Below, piece after piece: positions 20,693 to 30,394 of a stretch of 64,000 bases of DNA. The translations under genes and the position numbers were made by a program. Position 1 is the stretch's first letter. Each line of letters starts with the position of its first letter. The notes beneath the pieces are model-generated. The model had not been told where the DNA came from, searched no databases, and saw nothing but the letters and a program-made list of their open reading frames with translations. This DNA is from Diaporthe sp. PMI_573 (taxonomy: Eukaryota; Ascomycota; Sordariomycetes; Diaporthales; Diaporthaceae): positions 1 through 64,000 of the forward strand of contig JAJTUP010000131.1 in assembly GCA_021399435.1 (NCBI GenBank), given 5' to 3'.

Positions 20693-20808
20693 ATTCAAAT
20701 GAATCCAAATATCCAAATCAAATCGGCCCTTGTAATTTGATTTGATTTGGATAAGGTTTTTCTCGATTTGATTTGATTTGATTTGGATTTATCTGGATTC
20801 ATTTGAAT
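20693..20808. repeat. AT-rich inverted repeat built of ATTTG units
   Basis: Outer arms 20693-20707 and 20794-20808 are perfect reverse complements (ATTCAAATGAATCCA); inside them CCAAATCAAAT and GATTTGATTTGATTTGG repeats pair less exactly. It separates a minus-strand hAT head from a plus-strand hAT core fragment, so it may be two hAT ends placed head to head. Confidence 0.7.
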
Positions 20809-20832
20809 TCGATTTATTTGTTGACAAGCCTG

Positions 20833-21314
20833 GTGATGAGGAAAGCTCATGTGCATTTGGCTGCAAGAAAGGAATTCCAGCATTGCTTCTTTTCCCTCTG
20901 CGATTCACATGGGTTACAGCTACTCATCAAGGACATCCTAGAGCTGCCGTTCTTTGAGGAGACATTCAAAAGCACTACATTAATTGTCACCTTCTTCAAG
21001 AAGTCGAAACTGCAGTTGGCTCGATTGAGAGAGGCACAAAAGGCAGCTTGGGGCCACCATAAGGCGTCTTTATCCGCGTGGGTCTTTAAGTTTTTCTGAC
21101 TCTTAGCTATAACTAACCGCTCGCTTTAGTGTAATCACACGCTGGGGCAGCCAGTTCAATGCTTTGCAGTCAGTTTTACGCTGTAAAGAGCCTCTCCAAA
21201 CATACGCTCGCCGTCCTGACGTGAGGGCAGAGCTAGCCTCCGGGTCTCTCGAGCTTCTTCCGAGGGTGCTGGAGTCTTTCAATAACCCTCACTTCTGGAT
21301 ACGCCTAGAGACTG
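20833..21314 (+). mobile_element. 482-bp hAT core fragment, copy A
   Basis: Encodes the middle of an hAT transposase: CDSHGLQLLIKDILELPFFE, an intron (GTGGGT...CTTTAG), then TRWGSQFNAL and LELLPRVLE. It matches 53438-53919 over exactly 482 bp with about five differences, four of them transitions. It ends in mid-codon and is followed directly by MFS transporter sequence. It has neither the start nor the dimerisation domain. Confidence 0.85.
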
Positions 21315-21365
21315 ATCTTGTAGCCTACAAATCCGATGTAAGAAAGATTCGAATGTGCTTGTTCG

Positions 21366-22602
21366 TTGCTTCGCTCCGCTGACCAGGTCAAACACCAGAA
21401 CTTCGAGCTACTTGTTGCCATGCGAACAATCACAGGGTTGGCGTCGGCCCCTGGTCTCTCGCTTCTCACGGCTACCATAGCAGATATCTTCTTTGTCCAC
21501 GAGCGAGGCTTCTATATAGCCATATGGAACATCTGTATCGGATCTGGCGGTCAGATTGGGTGCGTATAGACTTAGCTCCGAGTAGCGATGGGGATGGTAC
21601 TAACACGACCGTCATGTACAGACAGGTTATTTGCGGATTCATCATCGAGGATCTCGGTGTCCCTGCAGTGTTTGGGTTTGCCGCGATCGTCTTTGCGCTT
21701 CTCATAGTGGCAACGTATTTTCTTGCCCTGGAATCTACATACGACCGACCAGAACCCAAACCCATCGATTGTGATAGCAAAGAAGATCTCGATTTCGAGG
21801 AGGAAGAAGAAGACCTAAAAGCTCCCAAAACATCTGAAGTCAAAAAAACCTACCGTCAGCAACTCGCACTTTGGAACGGCCGGATGAGCAACCAGTCCTT
21901 CTGGCTTGGAGTCGTGAAGCCTTTCGGTCTTGTGGTATTCCCAGCCGTGGCCTATGGCGTTTTAGCTTTCTCAGTTTCCTTCTCCCTACTCGTCGGCGTG
22001 CCCATCGTAACCTCGGTGGTCTTTGCTCAGCCCCCATACAGCCTTACGCCCTCGCAAATCGGCCTCACCAACCTTCCACTCGTTGCTGTATCTATCATTG
22101 GCGGCTTGGTCACCGGCTGGTTCGCTAACGTGGCGGGTAGTTTCATGGCGAGGACGAATGGCAGCCAAGCGGGCGTGTTTGAGCGGAGTTCCGCTTGGTC
22201 CTGCTGGTCATATCTGGTCCAATCACTACAGCAGGCCTCATCGGCATCGGCATAGCGCTTAATCAGACTCTTCCGCTGGCGTGGGTCCTGGTTTGGATGT
22301 CAGTGTTCTCTTTCGGCACCCTTTTCAACGTGCAGGTTATTCTGACGTACGTGGTGGACTGTTTTCCGGAGCAATCCGGGCAAGCCTTCTCGACTATGAA
22401 CCTCATCTCGTCCCTTTTCATCTTCGTGGGCTCTGGAGTTTTGATCACATGGTACGAAATGGTAGGACCTATGGTTGTGTTCGGGTCCCTCGCTGCTGCG
22501 AGCGTCATCCTCTTAGTGACAACCATACCTCTCTACGTGTTTGGCAAGAGGATGAGAGCTTACATGGCGGAAATTCTATGGACACACAAGGTTTTAACCT
22601 GA
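21366..22602 (+). pseudogene. MFS transporter, 5'-truncated pseudogene
   Basis: C-terminal two thirds of a plasma-membrane MFS drug/H+ antiporter-like protein. The loop ATIADIFFVHERGFYIAIWN is typical of fungal DHA1 transporters. A 62-nt intron (21560-21621, TACTAAC branch) restores GQIG-QVICGF. About eight membrane segments and the acidic central loop (EDLDFEEEEEDL) follow. A single missing G near 22173 shifts the frame; the correct reading resumes at LVLLVISGPITTAG and runs to a stop at 22600. The first helices are replaced by hAT DNA. Transport function is lost. Confidence 0.85.
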
Positions 22603-22619
22603 GGGATTTAAGAGCTTAG

Positions 22620-23863
22620 TGGCTGGTATATTACACTTTTCGACAGAATCTGGAATGTGCTTACTCTCTACTCAGGCATTGCAAGACTCTTGAGCTACGT
22701 GTGTAGACGTTCAAAACACTCCCACCTAGGTAGTGTTTCCGTGGCATATTGGTCATGGCGATACCCAGCTTCACTAGCGCATTCAAAAATTCCAAGTCAA
22801 TAATTGTCGTTACCATTCATTGGCCTAGGAAAAAGTGGAAATCACAGTGCTGCTGAGTTAAATGATTGCGTTTCGCGACCAGGACCCAAATCTAATACAA
22901 AGGCATCACTTTCTTTACGTCTACATTGTATGAGATCCAGTCTACCCAACCCCACAATGTTTCAATAGAGATTTTACATGGTGACCAGGGAGAAGGGGGA
23001 ACTGATGGTTCGCCTGGTCGCCCATTCGGACGCAGCTCGGGGTACGAATGCAGAATATCGAGGCGAGACAAAGGCTTCCCCGGAGAAGCCGGGTTACACG
23101 GCGATACACATGGCACCGGGTTAACCGAGGTCAAGACGACCGGCCAGCTGAGCGTGCAGTACGATTTTGTGGGTGGTGTGGGAAGTACCCATTCAAACCA
23201 TTCAATTGAATCAGTCGCTGTCGACATCTGGACGGACTGTGGCCGTTTCGACAATCTGCAGGCCGCACTTTTTTCTTGTTTTGTGGCGACTGTCTGGGGT
23301 ACCGCAGCATAGACTATTGCATGTGGATTCACACTTATCAATGAGGCACTAGTGTGGTGGAAAGAAGCTTTCTAGCCAAGGATGCTCCGTCGGTGGACAC
23401 TGGAGCCACAGGGCTCTACTGTGTTACCGACTTCCTGCTGGGCTCGCAGGCTAGATGGGTTCCAGCAGGGTGGACCATCAATCAACGGCTTCAACGACGT
23501 TGATCAATATATTGAAATCAATCAACGTCAACGTCAATCAACGGAACCACCGCTTATCTAATCAATCAATCCTCAATGCCTAACAAACAAAACCAGAACG
23601 ATGCGGGGCCGGGTGCCCATATCCGCTCTCGTGACAATTCACATGATGCCACGTGATACTGCGGCATTCGGGCGTACAATTTGCCGGCCCCCACGTGCGA
23701 AATCGAGACTCCAGAGACACATCTACACAACCCCGCCAGCGGCCCGAGATTCAAACGTTGTCGACCAACGTCATCGGCAGGCCGTAATTCCATGAGTATC
23801 TCAGTAAACGCAATCTGATCCTGGCATCGGTTTTTCGTACCTAACCGACAAAGCCACTAGACT
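22620..23863. other. Intergenic with two overlapping long ORFs and AATCAACG repeats
   Basis: Plus 22926-23312 (128 aa) and minus 22892-23341 (149 aa) overlap almost completely; neither has a recognisable domain and I cannot choose. Around 23480-23545 short AATCAACG/CGTTGATC motifs form direct and inverted repeats. Confidence 0.35.
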
Positions 23864-24776
23864 ATGCCGCAGCCGCAGCGCAATGTTAGCGGGATGGCCG
23901 GGGCTCCCAGCGAGGCAGCGACGTCGAGTCCTCGCTCTCGAGGCTCGGCCGATTATGCCTCACACCCGCAGCACCGCAGCAGGTCACCGGATACTCCATT
24001 TAACGACATTCTGGAAAGAACTGCTCATGTCCTTGAGGATGAAACGATTACCGTCGACCCATGTAAAGCCCTCATCCAAGAACTAGTCAAAGTTGTCATC
24101 ACGATGGAGGAGCGGCTGTCGCGTATCGACAAGAAAGTTGACGACATCCTCAAACACATCTCGAAACCGGAGACGTATACTACAGGTACAGCTGTAGCAG
24201 CGGCGGCAGCAGCCATTCCAACCGCTCCCGGTTCTCCGCGCGAGAGGCCGCCACCTTTGTCTCCGAAGTCAATGATGATAGAAATGATGGAGAACGAAAG
24301 AGAAGAGCAGCAGACAGCTTTAGATCAAATTCAAGACTACTCTGAAGAGGGCATATCCTGGTAGGCTGGTGCCTCCTTCTTCCTAAAATTTCATGCTAAC
24401 TTTAAATATCCCCGAATGCTTCAAAACTATTAGCCACGCTTGTTTCCGCCGGCAGCACTTTAACTGGTGTACCGTCCATAAGCACATGACGAATGAGACT
24501 GGGTTCTGCTCGGAAAGTCCTCCCGATGATGCTCCTGAGAACGTGGTGCGATGCAGCGAGGTGCAGAGCGGTTAGAATTCCTATCACCTGCTAATACCGA
24601 TATCGGGTGTTAATTCACAAACAGACATGACGGAGAGTGAGGCATATAGGGCAGAGGTTGAAGAAAATGCGTTGAGCGGTGGGCCAGGGTTCCGAGACCT
24701 GGTCGACAGCGACGAAGCCGAGTGGGATGGAATTCGTGCAGCCGATGAAACTTGGGACGGCTACATAAGTGGATAG
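23864..24776 (+). CDS. Three-exon orphan protein with coiled coil
   Basis: 261 aa after removing introns 24361-24433 (GTAGGC, GCTAAC branch) and 24571-24624 (GTTAGA, GCTAAT branch); the summed exon length is a multiple of three and no stop remains. Residues 1-45 are Ser/Arg/Pro-rich; about 60-105 form a helical, possibly coiled-coil segment (LVKVVITMEERLSRIDKKVD); then an Ala run; exon 2 has a Cys/His-rich patch (CHACFRRQHFNWCTVHKH); the tail is acidic with W-D repeats (EWDGIRAADETWDGY). Family not recognised. An intact gene amid transposon debris. Confidence 0.6.
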
Positions 24777-25011
24777 CTTTGGTTTTGAGGACAACCCCCC
24801 CCCCGGGAGTCGTTAGGCATTGCTCCCCAAGGACCGCAACCACCCACCACCCACTCCCACCGTGGGTGACCCACCCCACCGCCCACGCCCCTGACAAAAA
24901 AGAGCGCACTCGGCATACGTCACCACCCCAACCACCCAACTTACCCTCCTCCTCCCTCAATACCCACCAACTTTACAACTTCGTATCTTCACGAAAGAAT
25001 TCTTTTACACG

Positions 25012-25257
25012 ATGGGAGCAATACCTCACGATACGCCGAAGAAAAACCAATTAATTGGTGCAGTCAAATTTGCAGATTCACTGCCTACACGTCATTTTCG
25101 AAGCGATATCTTTAAGCAGTTTGGATTTGGCAAGACTGCTGGCTGGAAGGCCCTCCGTGAGGCTCACCCTGATCACCGTACCTTCACCAACGCCTTTCAA
25201 GAGACTCGAGGACGCCCACGAGCCCTCTCAGACGACAATCTTGCTGTTGTCCTGTAA
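25012..25257 (+). pseudogene. Transposase-like HTH N-terminus
   Basis: 81-aa frame MGAIPHDTPKKNQLIGAVKF... with an HTH-like region (SDIFKQFGFGKTAGWKALRE) and ETRGRPRALSDDN, resembling the N-terminus of fungal Tc1/mariner-type transposases. It has a normal-looking leader and start but ends at a TAA, after which a different transposase (pogo type) takes over. Junction at about 25260-25290. Confidence 0.5.
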
Positions 25258-25289
25258 TTGGATAGGAAATCCATATGAATATAACGGGC

Positions 25290-26482
25290 AAAGGGTGTGT
25301 ACCGGATGCTTATCCTTGATGGCCATGAGAGCCATGTATCAGCGGAGTTTGAGCAGTACTGCAAAGAGCACAACATTATCCCTATCAGCATGCCACCACA
25401 TTCCTCTCATCTACTCCAGCCACTAGATGTTGGATTATTCTCGCCATTAAAGCGTGCATATGGTGATGAGATCAATCTCTTCATCCGGGCCTCTATCAAC
25501 CACATCACCAAGTCTGAGTTCTTCGTTGCGTTCAAGGCAGCCCACGACAAGATCTTTACGAAAGAAAATATAAAGTCTGGGTTTAGAGGAGCTGGAATCT
25601 CTCCTTGGGACCCAGATTCTGTCATTTTAAAGCTGGATATCTCCCTACAAACTCCGTTGCAATCCCTTCCTGTATCCCCTTCCAAGTGGGAATTACAAAC
25701 ACCCTCCAATGCCCAACAAACCGTCCAGCAATCCAGTTTTATTAAAGGCAGGATCTCGGACCATCAAGGCAGCTCCCCTACACCAATTCTTGAGGCTGTT
25801 GATCGGCTGTCAAAGGGTTCACAAACAATGGCGCATAAAATTACGATTTTGGAGGATCGGGTCCGCACACTTGAGAATGCCAATCTAGCACTCGCCAAAC
25901 GCCGGAGGGCTAAGAGAACCCGAGTGCAGCTTGGAGGGGCACTTAGCATTGAGGATTCCCAGGCAATAATTGAAGAGAAACAAAAGGGGAAGCGGCCAGC
26001 TGGTGAAATGGCTGGTAGTGCTGAGGAGGCGGCCCGTGGCGGACCGAGTAAACGACGATGTGGCAACTGCGGTGAGACTGGGCATTATGCAAAAACTTGT
26101 GGGAAAGATGTAGAAGGGTCTAGTCAGTTAGATTCTGAGTGTATAATAGTACATTCTTAAGCGGTCCGCGGCGGACCGCCCAGATAGTTGACCTGGCTGG
26201 TGTTTATTGACGTTGATCCTGCATGTCTGAAATGCTCCATTTTGGTGGGGAAGCTGATTTCCCCACCAAAAGTCAGTCACTTCAGACTGGCACTGCAGTT
26301 ACGCCAACACCTTTAAATTGACCAAATCAATTGAAAATAAGGAATTAAGAGCAGATGGCACCAATTGGTACCAAATTCAATTGACCCTTTTGCCCTGGGT
26401 GGGTGCTGGGGTTGGCTAAAGTTGGTAGAGTTAGCAAAAGTGCGCGGGTAGGTGTCCTGCGCGGCTGGGTGTCCAACCACGT
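25290..26482 (+). mobile_element. Pogo/Fot1-like element, 3' half
   Basis: Truncated copy of the element at 35900-38828. The frame 25297-26160 encodes the end of the DDE catalytic core (LILDGHESH and LQPLDVGLFSPLK hold the second and third acidic residues), a long linker, a basic RRRAKRTR cluster, and a CCHC zinc knuckle (CGNCGETGHYAKTC). The 3' UTR and terminal inverted repeat follow (CTGGGTGGGTGCTGGGGTTG) and end ...CCAACCACGT next to TA. The first half, with the DNA-binding domain and first Asp, is missing. Confidence 0.82.
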
Positions 26483-26590
26483 TATCCATCATTGAAACAT
26501 TCGCAATTCCCCAAACTCCATCCCCCAATATCATTCTATCTTCACAACAGACCTTTGACATTTACTTTATCCAAAATACTTGCCATTACA

Positions 26591-26767
26591 ATGGGAGGGG
26601 ATTGTAACGCGTGTGGTGGCAATCCAAAGGGCGTCAAATGTGGCGCTTGTGGAGCAAGACCTTATTTGAATATTCATATAGCCATGTCTGACATGGCACC
26701 ACCGAGAAACCAGCATGCCATTGTGAACATTGTATCATACAAAAACGGGTGGTGGGCGTTATTTTAA
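26591..26767 (+). CDS. 58-aa Cys-rich small protein
   Basis: MGGDCNACGGNPKGVKCGAC begins a short frame with two C-x2-C pairs that could bind zinc, then a hydrophobic C-terminal part (HAIVNIVSYKNGWWALF). The DNA before it looks like a real fungal 5' leader (CT/CA-rich, ending ATTACA before ATG). It lies immediately outside the pogo terminal repeat. No signal peptide. The family is not recognised; a chance ORF cannot be excluded. Confidence 0.4.
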   Translation: MGGDCNACGGNPKGVKCGACGARPYLNIHIAMSDMAPPRNQHAIVNIVSYKNGWWALF

Positions 26768-27066
26768 GCAATGAAACAAGACTTCATTTCATAATTCTTA
26801 ATTAGGGGTTGGCTTTATCGCCCTTCCTCCGTCCCTGACCGGGTCTTGTTTTACAAATGCTGTAAGCAAAAATACAACACAGATTCAAATGCTCGATCTC
26901 TTCATTTGGAACTAGGCCCTGTTTTTTAAACACACAAGTACTAAATTGCACTAGCAAGGAATCGCCGAACCCCAGGGGTAGGTTACGCCTTGCTGGGAAA
27001 AGGGCTACAGGCTGTAGCCCCTACCTTTCATATCTGGGGCCAGGGTCCCCCGGGATGGCCGGGACA

Positions 27067-27188
27067 CATAGAGGTCAAGATGCTCGAAGGCGACGGCCAG
27101 ATCCGCAAGCGGAAGCGTGGGTGGACTGGGTCATATGGCAATATTTGGGACGTGATTCAAGGCTTCGAATTCCTTCTCGAGCAGCTTC
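27067..27188 (+). pseudogene. hAT fragment, plus strand
   Basis: Short diverged hAT piece (VKMLEGDGQIRKRKRGW, then GSYGNIWDVIQGFEFLLEQL), equivalent to VKTLEGDGQVRERRAGF in the minus-strand hAT next to it but clearly a different copy. It runs directly into the left arm of a hairpin. Confidence 0.7.
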
Positions 27189-27243
27189 TTTCAACGGCGA
27201 AGATCATGCCAAACGGTATTTCCCATGATCTTCGCCGTTGAAA
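27189..27243. repeat. 20-bp perfect inverted repeat joining opposed hAT fragments
   Basis: Arms 27189-27208 and 27224-27243 are exact reverse complements around a 15-nt loop. Both arms encode the hAT peptide STAKIM in their own direction, so the hairpin is an inverted duplication of hAT coding DNA. Confidence 0.85.
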
Positions 27244-29020
27244 TCCAAGCTGGAGTCTGGTCCCATTGCTGCTCAAACCATGCCCAACCATATGAAGGAT
27301 GCAGTGCCATAGCCGTGTAGTAGACAGGTGTTTCGTCGAGCTCTTTAGGTGGTCAGCTCTGGCCATATAGTCAGAAAGACAAACTTACTATGGTAGTACT
27401 CTTCCATCTTCTGCCATGCTAAGTTGATACCAATCCTGAATTGCTCCGGGTCAGGAAAGCTCTCGGCCTCGGCCTTGAACTTCTCAAGCTTGGCCATAAG
27501 CCTCTCAAACCCTAAGATGACGTCCCATATGTTGCCATAGGAGCCAACAAATCCAGCCCTACGCTCTCGGACTTGGCCATCACCCTCCAGAGTTTTCACT
27601 ACTGTTTCAAACTCTGTTAAGATCCCCTCGGGCCGCTGGAGCACATCCAAATCCTTTTGGGACAGCTGTGATTCATCTCTGATGATATCAGGTATCTTAA
27701 CACCCTTCCTGACTTGCTTAGTACGTCTGCCTCTGTTCTCATCCTCCCACTCCTGCTTGAACTTGAGAATAGTAAGCTCGAGGTGTCTTCGGAGTTTGAG
27801 CGTTCGACGGATCATATAGAGCTGCGAGAGCCAGCGCGTGTCGTTGTCTCGAATCACTTGGAGTGGCTTTCTCGCTCGTAACTTGGCATGTGATGCCTTT
27901 CTGATATCATCGGCTTGAATGTCTCGAAGTAGATAGGATAGGCGTTGCGCACGATAAATGTGATGCACAATATTATGTAGCTTGCCTAAAACATCTTAGC
28001 GAAGGGACCAGAGATTCAGGGCAACTGACACACCAACTGGCCCTTTCTTCAGCCACGTTGCCCATTCGGCATCAGATACGACACCGGCACCACTGAATGG
28101 GTCATCCAGCTCAAGAGCATCCGCAGACTTGCCGAAAAGAAGGGCCTTAGCGGCAAGATTGAGGGTATGACCGAAGCAACGCACCCGTCGGCGCTTGCCA
28201 CCAAAGCCAAGGAGTTCACCGAGCGTGTCCATTGCTGTATCGTTATTGGCAGCGTTATCGAGGGTTGTGTACCCTACTTTGTCTCTAATGCCGAATATAT
28301 CGAGGACTGTGAATACTTCTGCCGCAATATTCTCGCCGCTATGCCGTTTCGATATCTCGGGCAGGCTGAGGACAATTTTTAAGGGACGATTCTGCTCGTC
28401 TCTGAAGAAACACGTAATTCCACACAGACTATGTCGATTTCGAGCGGTCCAGCCATCAAAAGAGATGTGCACCAGACCAGGGCAATGGCGTAGAACTCCT
28501 ATAATGGTATCTCGGTGTTTGTAATACTCGGTAATGATCTTATTTCGAATGGAATCTCCAGATATATGGGCTTCGCGTAAAGCAACGGATGGATTCAAGT
28601 ATTCGAAGATGGCGCGTAAGTCCGGGTCCTCGGCATCAGTGAAAGGCCTGTTGGTATTGACAACCCACTGAACAATCAGCCGCTGGAAGTAGTCTCGGTC
28701 AAATCCTTTGATGAAGCAATTGGCAATAGCTTGCTCAAGAGGTTTGGCCGTGTCAAGGCCGAAGTGTTGGCTAATAGACTTGTGTCTCCCACCCGAGCCA
28801 TGGCTAGCTGCCTTCACTTCTGCCTTGCGCTCTGCCGCCGACTTAGTCTTCTCTCCGACGGGCGCGCAGATGTGGTGAATAAGAAACACGTGTTCCATGG
28901 CGTTCTGGATACCGACTGACTTGATTAAAGTCGGCTGGGGGCGGTTCTGCTTGATACAAGCTCGGCAGACCCATCGTCGTTCGGTCGCGCTCTGGATATC
29001 GTAGCCAAAGCGCCAAATCC
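27224..29020 (-). pseudogene. hAT transposase, nearly full length, 3' truncated
   Basis: Minus-strand hAT transposase. It begins within a BED zinc finger (WVCRACIKQ...H-x4-H), preceded by a TGA. It then has the DUF659-like and RNase H-like core (HISFDGWTARNRHSLCGI, TLDNAANNDTAMD, VRCFGHTLNLAAKALLFG). Introns 27986-28033 (GTGTGT...TTTTAG) and 27343-27388 (GTAAGT...AAAG) splice to GPVG-KLHNIVHH and YYH-KLDETPVYYTA. The DNDTRWLSQLYMIRR block is intact. It stops at the hairpin near WISTAKIMG, before the dimerisation domain. Fungal Restless/Tfo1-type relationship is likely. Confidence 0.85.
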
Positions 29021-29029
29021 ATGATCACG

Positions 29030-29475
29030 TTTCTTTAGTGCGCTCAGACAATGTATAGCCTTTAAAATGGCTGAAGAGTCGGTCCTCATACGTAGTCTCT
29101 GGTGTCGACTCCACCAAGAGTTGGGGGTCTGGTCAGTCTTTTTAGATCGATTTTCGTCCTCCCATTGCGCCTTATACTTGATCAGTAGGAGTTCGATAAA
29201 GGTTTTCAACCGTAGAGCCCTGCGGATCATGTAGAGTTGTGACAGCCAACGCGTGTCGTTATCGATAATTAGCTTGAGTGGTTTCTTGGATCGGAGTTTA
29301 AGGGTGGTGGCGCGATTAATTTCGTCCTGTTAGATATACCGAATTAGTATGAGACGAATAGGATTTAGTAAAACCGCTTACCCTCTGGACCTCCTTTTGA
29401 ATAAGTAAATCAGCCGATGGCTAATACGCACATCAACTACGATATTGTGTAACTTGCCAACTGGTCCTTTTGAGA
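29030..29475 (-). pseudogene. Second hAT fragment in tandem
   Basis: Immediately upstream, same orientation: SKGPVGKLHNIVV near 29460, then DEINRATTLKLRSKKPLKL, DNDTRWLSQLYMIRRALRL and YKAQWEDENRSKKTDQ, in shifted frames. It matches the central part of the hAT at 27.2-29.0 kb at roughly the level of a related but older copy. No ends are visible. Confidence 0.7.
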
Positions 29476-29900
29476 GAAGATAAGAATAAATTGAATAACT
29501 TTGCACCTAACAGAGCTGCGCATAATCTGACAACAGTACTGATGGGCAGGACAGACTCGGCGCTACATATTTGGACCAATATCGTATTGCAACATTTGAC
29601 CTCAAATATAGAGCAGAAGATACATCTCCAAGAGCCTCTCAAGTCCGGTCGATCTTATTATTAATAGGCTGAGGGGATTTGGAGAAGTTGCTCATATGTG
29701 GCCCACAACGTGTTGAAATGGTTAAGTGTCTTTTTTTTTTTGCCTTAATTAATTGTCCTTACCCTCGAATATTGGGGGGGCCTGATCTATACTCCGAGAG
29801 CCTGTCTTGCTAGGTAGAGTACATTACGTAACTGCTTCATTTCAGCACTCCCACCAGTAAGGGAAGTACTCTGCCTGTCATTGGGTCTGTATCTCCCACG
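29476..29900. other. Intergenic, probable hAT remnant and spacer
   Basis: Short ORFs on both strands to 29664 without a clear hAT match, then T-run and G-run DNA. Nothing firm. Confidence 0.35.
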
Positions 29901-30080
29901 ATGTCGGATCTCTCACAGCGTTTGTCTTCCGCTAACTCCCTTGACAATGGGCTCCCACAGAATCCAGCCATTCCTCCCACCGCGGTGGACGTCATTCTAG
30001 ACCCGAATTTCCCAGGGTACGATCTAGCGGACGATGTTACTATCCACTTTGGCCCACCCCCGGGTATACCGCTAGTCTAG
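29901..30080 (+). CDS. 59-aa protein or first exon, unrecognised
   Basis: MSDLSQRLSSANSLDNGLPQ starts a 59-codon frame with a good leader (CCCACG before ATG) and acidic, Pro-rich composition ending PPPGIPLV. It may be the first exon of a gene continuing into the next frame at about 30090-30394, but no splice pair was confirmed. Function unknown. Confidence 0.35.
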   Translation: MSDLSQRLSSANSLDNGLPQNPAIPPTAVDVILDPNFPGYDLADDVTIHFGPPPGIPLV

Positions 30081-30089
30081 CTTTCTCGC

Positions 30090-30394
30090 CATTCGTTGGA
30101 TCTGGAACCATTAGGGGCGACCAGTTGGTATGCGAAAGGTCGGATGTCGCGATCGGCCCCTCTTATTTCGACTTCGAGCGAACAATCGGCAGAACCGAAG
30201 GCTGGAAGGTCAAATACCTCCCACTTTTTAGAACGCCATCATGGGCCGTCCTGCTGTTGCTCAGGCAAAGAACTAATAAGGAGCTAGAGTTTGAAAGGAT
30301 TGGGGTTGCTGATACTGACACTACGGACATTATATTGCTGGATGAGCCTTGGCTTTCGCACCATTGCCTTTCAACGTCCATTACCCTGATCTGA
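30090..30394 (+). CDS. Unrecognised frame, possible C-terminal exon
   Basis: A protein-like frame (SGTIRGDQLVCERSDVAIGP, WKVKYLPLFRTPSWAVLLLL, ELEFERIGVADTDTTDIILL) ending at a TGA. The E-[FY]-E-R-I-G motif near a C-terminus recalls HET-domain proteins, but the HET core itself is not present. Start codon uncertain. Could be the second exon of the preceding small frame. Confidence 0.3.

Noticed and set aside
22926..23312. Collagen-like Gly-rich protein
   Set aside because: Only a few irregular Gly triplets, and an equally long antisense frame exists; no basis to choose.
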